DNA of 6,069 nt from DASQDN01 sp035630195 (GTDB lineage Bacteria; Acidobacteriota; Terriglobia; Bryobacterales; Bryobacteraceae): the NCBI GenBank assembly GCA_035630195.1, contig DASQLD010000351.1:1-6069 (forward strand), read 5' to 3'. This document shows, one piece after another, positions 1 to 4,792 of this stretch. Position 1 is the stretch's first letter. Each line of letters starts with the position of its first letter. The notes under the pieces were generated by a model, which worked only from the letters and a program-made list of their open reading frames with translations, did not search any database and was not told the DNA's origin. The translations under genes and the position numbers were made by a program.

Positions 1-189
1 CCAACGGTCCTTCCCGTTTCCGGGAAACGCATTGCCCGGTCCCTGCCGAAACTCGCGGCGCCAGCGCTGCAGTACATTTGCGCTCACTTCCAACGCACGC
101 GACGCCTCCGCCATCGAAATCCCTTGTTCCAGCCGCCGAACGGCCGCCAACTTGAACTCCTTCGTGAACTTCCTACGCGACAACCCCAT
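1..189 (-). CDS. IS3-family transposase OrfA (HTH subunit), 3' end outside window
   Basis: The minus strand from 189 to the left edge is open for 63 codons and begins MGLSRRKFTKEFKLAAVRRL. This is the typical start of the small OrfA protein of IS3-family elements. The Rx-KFTxEFKxxAV opening, a helix-turn-helix around residues 18-45 (EQGISMAEASRALEVSANVL) and the following QRWRREF segment match the family. OrfA binds the element's terminal inverted repeats; in IS3 elements it is normally joined to the DDE integrase OrfB by a programmed -1 frameshift, but OrfB would lie beyond the left edge. The ATG at 189 is supported by a GGAG ribosome binding site at 199-202, nine bases upstream. OrfA proteins are usually about 90-120 aa, so roughly half is present. 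No stop or frameshift is seen in the visible part, so this copy may be intact, unlike the IS481 remnant nearby. Confidence 0.9.
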   Translation of the reverse strand, partial: MGLSRRKFTKEFKLAAVRRLEQGISMAEASRALEVSANVLQRWRREFRQGPGNAFPGNGKDRW

Positions 190-255
190 GACTCAATTCT
201 CCATTCGATGAATTCTGAGTCTTAACCACTTGTTTCAAAAATGGGGACAAGTCCA
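190..255 (-). mobile_element. Promoter-side end of the IS3-family element
   Basis: Read on the minus strand, the orfA leader begins TGGACTTGTCCCC at 255. IS3-family elements commonly start with TG and place orfA about 50-80 bases inside the terminal inverted repeat, so the boundary is placed at about 255. The opposite end of the element is outside the window, so the repeat pair cannot be compared, and the exact boundary and target duplication are inferred. Confidence 0.45.
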
Positions 256-370
256 ACGCTCGCGAAACGTTCTCCAGCGTCCTGGTGATTGGACGCGCGA
301 TAAAAGTCTTACCAGTCGGCGGATCAGGATCGCGATGTTTGAGTAAGTCAGGCGGCATGTTGCTGGGCAT
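256..370 (-). pseudogene. Short unrecognised reading frame possibly interrupted by the IS3 element
   Basis: A minus-strand frame starts at ATG 370 and runs into the IS3 element near 255. It reads on in the element's leader to a stop at 173-175, giving 65 codons in all. The part outside the element (about 38 codons) contains PPTGKTFIARPITRTLENVS and looks unlike random translation, but I do not recognise a family. No convincing ribosome binding site precedes the ATG. If this was a gene, the IS insertion replaced its 3' part with unrelated codons. It may equally be a chance frame. Confidence 0.25.
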
Positions 371-431
371 TCGCAGAATATATCACGTGGGCCTGATGGG
401 AGGACTCGAATCGCCGAGGAAAGGACAAAGG

Positions 432-629
432 CTATTCAGGAGCCAAGCAACTATGCAGGTCTCCTTCCTTCATACCGCGCCACTTTTGCTTAAAGGTTGC
501 CCAGAGCCGTTCAAGATCTTCGTCTGAGATATTCCTGATGATGTGGTCGTAGTTCTCGGGAAACTCGCCGCGTGTCAACATTCCCGCTAGTTCCTCTATG
601 TCCGGCGTGTCCTTCGCATTGGCTAACAT
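432..629 (-). CDS. Small acidic hypothetical protein, 65 aa, possibly a remnant of a longer gene
   Basis: I do not recognise this protein. The frame from ATG 629 gives an acidic, probably helical sequence with segments such as DTPDIEELAGMLTRGEFPEN and ISDEDLERLWATFKQKW, which reads like genuine protein. No clear ribosome binding site precedes the ATG. The frame stays open for 13 more codons upstream to an in-frame TAA. This upstream part reads LDGDSCAKCEFRQ and includes a Cys-x-x-Cys pair, but has no alternative start codon. The gene may therefore have lost its 5' end, with the ATG a default choice. It sits between mobile-element debris on both sides, which fits decay. It could be a small functional gene, a fragment or chance. 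Confidence 0.35.
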   Translation of the reverse strand: MLANAKDTPDIEELAGMLTRGEFPENYDHIIRNISDEDLERLWATFKQKWRGMKEGDLHSCLAPE

Positions 630-1107
630 TTGTCTGAACTCACATTTCGCACAACTGTCGCCATCGAGTTACTCGATTGTGACATCTGCACAGGCGCTTT
701 GTAGCCTTCGCCCGCAGGTTTTGTCCCACCGCTGTCGATTTCTTCGTCTTGTGCCAAGGACCGCAAGACCGTCGGCCACCATACCAGACTGATACCTTCA
801 AGAATCTGACCGGCGCTTTTCATAAACGCTCATCGACATTGAAGGGCGTCTTCGGACTCGGGCAAAACACCTAGACCCGATAGAAGCTTGCTCCTACTTC
901 GTTGGATCGAAGGCGGGTATCTCGAATGACTGACGACGTGGTTCAGCCATACCATTAAACAACCGAACTCCGCCGGTTCGATGAAGGCGCAGCGAAGAAT
1001 GTCAGCTTCTCTGGTTTGGGGCCATCCCAGAAGTTGGGAGCCGATTCAACCGCATGACTATGCTCCTGGTAACAGTCCTCAAGTGCCTTCTGCGCTTCTC
1101 GTTTAGC
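630..1107. other. Stretch with no intact gene; probable decayed sequence
   Basis: No frame on either strand gives a supportable gene. The minus strand has short stop-free stretches that look protein-like but sit in different frames. One, running from 1107 to a stop at 955-957, includes SAPNFWDGPKPEKLTFFAAP. Another, around 900-1000, includes FNGMAEPRRQSFEIPAFDP. I cannot assign either to a family. The pattern suits a degraded gene or flank next to the IS481 remnant. No RNA gene or regulatory site is evident. Confidence 0.5.
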
Positions 1108-2013
1108 TTACGCGCCAATCATAGCCGTCTTGTCGTGAAGCGGGTAGTGAGGTTCCAGAATACCCTGATAGGTCGCTCGGAAGCCGTGTACATTTCGGCA
1201 GGACACTTGATCTCCAGCGCCTCGTGTGGCCGTTCGTTATAGAACTCCTAAATGAAGTCGTCGAGCTTGTTCTGCTGCTGAAGGATATTGGCGCCCGCTC
1301 GTCGCGTCGCTTCTTTCTTCAGGTGAGATGCATACGCTTGTGGCGACCGGCTTTATACGCTCATGCCCGGCCGCAACCAGCACACCGAAAGCTTGGAAAG
1401 ATTGAACACCCATTCGGGGCGGCGAACGGCACTCCATTGTCCGATCGGATCGCCGGCAAGCCACGTTCCTTGAACAGTCGCTCAAATGCCGTGAACACAG
1501 GCTCTCCGCCTTGGGTTGCATCGCCTCACCAGCAACAGATACCGCGAAGCGTGATCGGTGACCGTCAACGGATAGCAGTAGCGCTTGTCGCCGAGCATGA
1601 ATTCGCCCTGTAGTCGGTGCACCACAACTCGTTCGGGCGCGGTCCTTATGAAAGAGGCGTACCGTCGTGCGCGTTCTCGATCGCGTAGGATGTGTCAGCA
1701 AGCGACGATCCAGGTGGGCGTGAACGCCGCAGCAAGCGCTCGCGATCTTCCTGGCTTCCCGTTGTTTATCGCGCTTGGCTGCGACAATTGCCGCTTCTAT
1801 TTGTTCGGGCAGCTGGTTAGCGTATCTAAGCGGCCGCCGAGTTCGGCCGCTTAAACCTCCAGACCACACTCTTTATAACGTTCGAAGATCTTGTAGCCCG
1901 TCATCCTCGAGATCCCGAACTCCCGACACAGGGAAGCCATACTCTCCCCGTCCTTGAGTCGAAGTACAAATGCGAGTTCGTTCGTCCTAACAAAGATCTC
2001 CTTGCATGGGCAT
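1108..2013 (-). pseudogene. IS481-family transposase, multiply frameshifted and partly deleted
   Basis: Reading the minus strand and switching frames recovers an IS481-family DDE transposase in order. The N-terminal helix-turn-helix is ESMASLCREFGISRMTGYKI (about 1880-1950). Next come RYANQLPEQIEAAIV, NELWCTDY with the first catalytic Asp (near 1611-1634) and GDKRYCYPLTVTDHASRYLL. Then follow FTAFERLFKERGLP, IRSDNGV with the second Asp (1430-1450), NKLDDFI, ERPHEALEIKCPAEMYTAS and finally YQGILEPHYPLHDKT. These blocks lie in different frames, so at least six frame changes are needed. The linker between the helix-turn-helix region and the catalytic core is shortened. The block that normally reads HPQQNG before the third catalytic residue is missing, and that Glu codon is AAG (Lys, 1337-1339). 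The family is usually about 400 aa; the C-terminal part after HDKT is absent. The ATG at 2011-2013 still has a GGAGG site (2019-2023). The copy cannot be active. Confidence 0.92.
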
Positions 2014-2099
2014 TCCAACCTCCGCACCCCCGTTGGGGGGAAAGTGCAGCCCCGGTGCCGGGAACGTTCTGTTACCTATGTCTCGGAGCGGTCAGTCCA
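2014..2099 (-). mobile_element. Promoter-side terminus and leader of the IS481 remnant, with two hairpins
   Basis: Upstream of the transposase ATG the minus strand begins TGGACTGACC at 2099 and continues through GAGACATAGGTAACAG. TG-initiated ends with a GACATAGGTAAC-like stretch are, from memory, typical of this IS481 subgroup, so the element end is placed near 2099. The leader holds two small perfect inverted repeats: CCCCC-GTT-GGGGG (2027-2039), directly before the ribosome binding site, and CCCGG-TG-CCGGG (2051-2062). Hairpins in this position can limit translation from outside transcripts in many insertion sequences; whether they did so here is inference. Confidence 0.5.
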
Positions 2100-2166
2100 A
2101 GTATCCGCCATAGCACCTTGATAATCCGAACTTGCTCTGAGCCGCGACAACCGGGAGCCAAGTCGT

Positions 2167-2241
2167 CTAATACAGCCCCAGCATCTTGAGAATAACGATA
2201 ATTACGACGATCACCCCAATAATGTAGAAGATGTTGTTCAT
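2167..2241 (-). CDS. Single-span membrane miniprotein, 24 aa
   Basis: A 24-codon gene runs from ATG 2239-2241 to TAG 2167-2169. The protein starts MNNIFYIIGVIVVIIVIL and ends KMLGLY. It is almost wholly one hydrophobic helix with a short polar N-terminus, one Lys near the end and no catalytic residues. The start is supported by an AAAGGAGC ribosome binding site (2246-2253) at good spacing, much stronger than those of its neighbours. Very short membrane proteins with an MNxIxYIxGxxVVVxxIL pattern are annotated as hypothetical in many bacteria. From memory this resembles that group, but I cannot name a function. The site, the uninterrupted hydrophobic frame and the purposeful stop argue for a real gene despite its size. 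It stands alone, with no clear operon partner. Confidence 0.72.
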   Translation of the reverse strand: MNNIFYIIGVIVVIIVILKMLGLY

Positions 2242-2549
2242 CACTGCTCCTTTAACGTAGTGTGTATCAAATCACGCTTGCGATCGCCCGGGCCGTGAGC
2301 TGCTACCAATTGGCGGCAATCTATTCGTAGATCGTGGCGGCAGCAGAAAGTGTCGAAAATCTGTCGAGTTGTCATGATGACACAAGTGCGATTCTTTTGC
2401 TGTGTGTGGTGCAAACTTCCGATGTTGGCCTGGAAGTTTTGCGAGCTGCCTATACAACGCTAGAGCTTCCCCTCAAAACGTTGCGCAAAATGCAAAGGCC
2501 CACTGCAGGCTAATGGAAACAAGATTGCAGATCCGGGTTCTCCGCACAA
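2242..2549. other. Intergenic stretch without a supported gene
   Basis: Apart from the ribosome binding site of the 24-aa membrane protein at its left edge, I see no gene, RNA or clear promoter here. A minus-strand open frame of 61 codons (2272-2457) has no ribosome binding site and a low-complexity, Pro/Arg/Ser/His-rich product, so it is treated as chance. The promoter of the miniprotein should lie within the first 60 bases but no good -35/-10 pair is obvious. Confidence 0.4.
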
Positions 2550-2713
2550 ATGACTGACCTCGACGAGCTGATGATCATCCGCCGTGTCCTCGAATCTGCC
2601 GACGGACGATCCCTGCCGAAGCTCTGAACCACGCGAACCCTTTCGGCGCTGACGCTTACGGCCAGCGGTTATGGGTGGACGCTCTTCTCAGGAACGCCTA
2701 TAAGGCCGGGTAA
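2550..2713 (+). pseudogene. Small hypothetical gene with a one-base frameshift, about 54 aa if restored
   Basis: From ATG 2550 the frame reads MTDLDELMIIRRVLESADGR and then hits a stop at 2625-2627. From about 2606 the -1 frame continues as IPAEALNHANPFGADAYGQR, then LWVDALLRNAYKAG, ending at TAA 2711-2713. Joined, the two halves make a plausible small helical protein of about 54 residues, so a single base appears to be missing between about 2603 and 2611. I do not recognise the family. No strong ribosome binding site precedes the ATG. The cause could be a real inactivating mutation, a sequencing error or, less likely, programmed -1 frameshifting; I see no classic slippery heptamer at the junction. 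Confidence 0.45.
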
Positions 2714-2747
2714 ACGCCCAGCAGCAGAAAGCCGTGTTAACACCGTT

Positions 2748-2984
2748 ATGTGTCTGTTATTTCTATGTTTTGGCAAGATAACTGCTTCCTACGGACCCGT
2801 GGACGAGCTTGAGTCAGCGAGAAAAGATGTGGATAAGATTCGTAATCTGCGTGACGAAGTCGCGAGATTAAAGAATCTTATCGTTTCAACAAGATCCAGC
2901 ATATGCGGAGACCTGCTCGATAGCGATAGCAAGCTGGCCCTTTACGGTGACCCCTCACGCTCTGCAAGGGAACGGGAAGACTAA
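2748..2984 (+). CDS. Hypothetical protein, 78 aa, with a coiled-coil segment
   Basis: The frame opens with a hydrophobic, Cys-containing segment (MCLLFLCFGKITAS) and continues into a charged helical stretch. Residues about 19-47 (DELESARKDVDKIRNLRDEV then ARLKNLI) show heptad-like spacing of Ile, Leu and Val, suggesting a short coiled coil. The C-terminus is polar and ends ARERED. I do not recognise a family. There is no ribosome binding site before ATG 2748. An in-frame GTG at codon 18, preceded by ACGGA, is an alternative start that would remove the hydrophobic part. The gene is convergent with the sulfatase and ends 28 bases from its stop. It may be genuine but weakly supported. Confidence 0.35.
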   Translation: MCLLFLCFGKITASYGPVDELESARKDVDKIRNLRDEVARLKNLIVSTRSSICGDLLDSDSKLALYGDPSRSARERED

Positions 2985-3013
2985 ATTACCTTTCCCTGGG
3001 AAGGAATTACCTT
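2984..3013 (-). terminator. Weak hairpin between convergent genes, flanked by a 9-bp direct repeat
   Basis: Just beyond the sulfatase stop, the sequence CCTTTCCCTGGGAAGG (2989-3004) can fold into an imperfect hairpin. On the sulfatase transcript it is followed by UAAUUU. The stem is short and has one mismatch, so this is at best a weak intrinsic terminator. AATTACCTT occurs twice, at 2984-2992 and 3005-3013, on either side of the hairpin arms. Confidence 0.25.
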
Positions 3014-4386
3014 CAGCCGTAAAACTCCCGCTGATGCGCTTCGGCGAAGCTTTTCATCTTACTGGTTACGTCCGGATATTTATCAGCGACATTGGTCGTC
3101 TCCCGTTCGTCCTTCTTCATGTCGAACAATGAGAGACCGATTGTCTCCTTTCGAAACACACCGGCGGCACCGTCCTGGCCGGCCTTCACAAGAACCCGAT
3201 AGCTATGGGGCATATGCAACTTCCAGTGGCCATCGCCGCTGATCACACCTTCCAAATTGGCGCCCGTCGAGAACGCATAGTACTCATGCGGATTAACAGC
3301 CCCTCGCGCGCCACGAATAATGTCCCAAACGTCCAACCCATCGATCGGATGTTCGGGTAGTTTCGCTCCAGCCAGCTTTGCCAGTGTTGGCAGAAAATCA
3401 ATGGAGCAGAACGTCTGCTTCGACACGCTCCCCGCTTTGACTTGCTGCGGATATCGGACGATGCAAGCGCTGCGTGTTCCGCCATCGAAGCCCGTACCTT
3501 TCGCTTCCCGATAAGGAGTTTTCCCGGCATGATTGCCGTAGGAATGCCATGGGCCGTTGTCCGAGGTCAGTATCACGATAGTGTTCTCCTCCACCCCAGA
3601 CTCGGCGAGCGCTTTCGTAATCTCACCAATGGACCAATCGAGTTCCATCATCACGTCGCCGTATAATCCCGCTCCCGATTTGCCTCGAAACTTATCACTG
3701 CAGAACAAAGGAACGTGCGGCATCGAGTGCGGTACATATAACAGGAACGGTCCACCCTTATTGCGGCGAATGAAGTCGACGGCGTGCTCCGTATACCAAG
3801 TGGTGAGCATTGGCTGATGATGCTGGGTTACCCGCTCAATCTGGATCTTCCCGTTCTCCCAAAACTGAAGAGGAAATTCTCGAAACCGGTCCGGATTCTC
3901 AGGATGAAACTCCCACATGTCGTTGGAGTACATCAAACCGCACGATTCGTCGAAGCCGCGAGCCGGAGGACGCGTGTCAGGTTGGTCGCCGAGATGCCAT
4001 TTCCCAAAGACACAAGTCCTGTATCCCGTCTCTTTTAGGAGTTCGCCCATTGTCTTGAACTTTGGATCGAGACCTCGCGCGCGTGGTGGGTACGCCCCGA
4101 ACACTTTCGTACGACCCGGATAACAACCTGTCATCAGCGCCGATCTTGAAGCCGAACATATCGCCTGCGGGACGTAGAAGTTATGAAAGGCGCAGCCTTG
4201 GCTGGCGAGACGTTCAACATTCGGCGTTGGATAGTTAGGCTTGCCGAAAGGCCGGAAATCCGACCAACCCGAGTCGTCCAGAAAGAGGATTACAATGTTT
4301 GGCTTCCGCGTTTCTTGGGCTGGAGCGGCCGATGCTGTAAGCCCAGCGCCCGCCATCGTCAAGAACTCTCTGCGATTCACACTCAT
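3013..4386 (-). CDS. Tat-exported type I sulfatase (arylsulfatase family), complete
   Basis: This 457-aa protein is a formylglycine-dependent S1 sulfatase that should hydrolyse sulfate esters, most likely on a sulfated polysaccharide or other exported substrate; the substrate cannot be read from sequence. The N-terminus carries a twin-arginine signal (NRREFL, residues 4-9, then a hydrophobic stretch and an APA/QE-like cleavage site near 23). The metal-binding Asp pair is in LFLDDSG (37-38). The CSASR signature at 77-81 is the Cys-type motif in which Cys77 is oxidised to formylglycine by a separate maturation enzyme not present here. Further family landmarks are GKWHLG (128-133), YVPHSMPHVPL (217-227), SDNGPW (275-280, metal ligands Asp276-Asn277) and GKTPYREAKG (288-297). 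Length and motif order are normal. It is divergent from padR across 76 bases, with only a weak GGATG-like ribosome site before the ATG. Confidence 0.95.
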   Translation of the reverse strand: MSVNRREFLTMAGAGLTASAAPAQETRKPNIVILFLDDSGWSDFRPFGKPNYPTPNVERLASQGCAFHNFYVPQAICSASRSALMTGCYPGRTKVFGAYPPRARGLDPKFKTMGELLKETGYRTCVFGKWHLGDQPDTRPPARGFDESCGLMYSNDMWEFHPENPDRFREFPLQFWENGKIQIERVTQHHQPMLTTWYTEHAVDFIRRNKGGPFLLYVPHSMPHVPLFCSDKFRGKSGAGLYGDVMMELDWSIGEITKALAESGVEENTIVILTSDNGPWHSYGNHAGKTPYREAKGTGFDGGTRSACIVRYPQQVKAGSVSKQTFCSIDFLPTLAKLAGAKLPEHPIDGLDVWDIIRGARGAVNPHEYYAFSTGANLEGVISGDGHWKLHMPHSYRVLVKAGQDGAAGVFRKETIGLSLFDMKKDERETTNVADKYPDVTSKMKSFAEAHQREFYG

Positions 4387-4398
4387 ATGGACATCCGG

Positions 4399-4404
4399 AT
4401 TATA
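4399..4404 (-). promoter_or_regulatory. Possible -10 box for the divergent sulfatase
   Basis: Read on the minus strand these bases are TATAAT. The start site would fall near 4392, only about six bases before the sulfatase ATG, implying a nearly leaderless mRNA. No good -35 hexamer is found 16-18 bases upstream; that position overlaps the left arm of the putative PadR operator. A single hexamer match is weak evidence. Confidence 0.3.
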
Positions 4405-4410
4405 TCGGCC

Positions 4411-4438
4411 TTGACAGGTACTCAGTTGTCTATATAAT
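4411..4438 (+). promoter_or_regulatory. Sigma70-type promoter of padR-permease
   Basis: TTGACA (4411-4416) and TATAAT (4433-4438) both match the housekeeping consensus exactly, with a 16-base spacer. Transcription should start near 4445, about 18 bases before the padR ATG. Such a strong promoter is what one expects if it is normally held down by a repressor, here probably PadR itself. Confidence 0.75.
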
Positions 4439-4452
4439 TAGATCACTGAGTA
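4419..4452. promoter_or_regulatory. 34-bp compound palindrome, candidate PadR operator
   Basis: TACTCAGT (4419-4426) and ACTGAGTA (4445-4452) are a perfect 8-bp inverted repeat. Inside it, TCTA (4429-4432) and TAGA (4439-4442) form a second repeat with exactly the same centre (4435.5), and the six bases between them are the -10 box. A bound dimer would cover the spacer, the -10 box and the start site of padR. PadR regulators typically repress their own promoters by binding palindromes of this kind; assigning this site to this PadR is inferred from position. Confidence 0.7.
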
Positions 4453-4462
4453 TGGCCCAATT

Positions 4463-4792
4463 ATGAGAAAGCCCGATTCCCTCCAAGGCTCACTCGACCT
4501 CCTGGTCCTCAAAATTCTCTCTCGCCGTCCGCGCCTCCATGGCTACGCCATCATGTCCGCAATCGAAGAGATCTCCGATGAAGTTTTGCGAGTTGAGGAA
4601 GGGTCGCTCTATCCCGCCTTGCATCGCATGGAAGAAGCCGGCTGGATCCACGCGGAATGGGTTACGAAGGACACTGGCCGCCGCGCCCGAATCTACGAAC
4701 TCACATCCGCCGGCAAGAAGCAACTCGCAGCGGCTGAGTCTCGCTGGCAGGCAGTAACGTCGGCCGTGAGCCGAGTGCTAAGGATGGCGTGA
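4463..4792 (+). CDS. PadR-family transcriptional repressor
   Basis: The 109-aa product is a PadR-type winged-helix repressor without the long C-terminal domain of some members (the PadR-s2 size class). Landmarks are QGSLDLLVLKIL (8-19), HGYAIMSAI (26-34) in the DNA-binding helices, VEEGSLYPALHRMEEAGWI (44-62) as recognition helix, and RRARIYELTSAGKKQL (73-88) as the wing and start of the dimerisation helix. The last helix carries Trp94, in the position where many PadR proteins contribute to ligand binding and dimer contact. The start ATG lacks a recognisable ribosome binding site; the mRNA leader is predicted to be about 18 bases. Its TGA directly abuts the permease ATG, so the two are almost certainly one operon. 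In Acidobacteria this pairing is common and PadR is thought to control the adjacent permease. Confidence 0.95.
   Translation: MRKPDSLQGSLDLLVLKILSRRPRLHGYAIMSAIEEISDEVLRVEEGSLYPALHRMEEAGWIHAEWVTKDTGRRARIYELTSAGKKQLAAAESRWQAVTSAVSRVLRMA

Noticed and set aside
390..425. GACTCGAATC resembling a tRNA T-arm
   Set aside because: No matching acceptor, D or anticodon stems could be built around it, so it is not a tRNA or a credible attachment site.
1224..1613. A 129-codon open frame on the plus strand
   Set aside because: Antisense to the IS481 transposase remnant, no ribosome binding site and no recognisable protein.
1237..1869. A 210-codon open frame on the minus strand
   Set aside because: It is a chance long frame through the frameshifted IS481 transposase. 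Only short parts (around RYANQLPEQIEAAIV, and isolated residues) are in the true frame; the rest is Arg/Ser-rich translation of the wrong frame.
2734..2743. Perfect palindrome GTGTTAACAC just before the 78-aa frame
   Set aside because: Ten bases, no flanking promoter elements and no regulator nearby; too little to call an operator.
3243..3530. A 95-codon minus-strand frame inside the sulfatase
   Set aside because: Out-of-frame reading of an intact, well-recognised sulfatase; no independent start signal.
4443..4452. Possibility that the ACTGAGT arm is an IS terminal repeat rather than an operator
   Set aside because: The arms flank only 18 bases centred on a consensus -10 box directly upstream of a PadR gene, so an operator explains them better.
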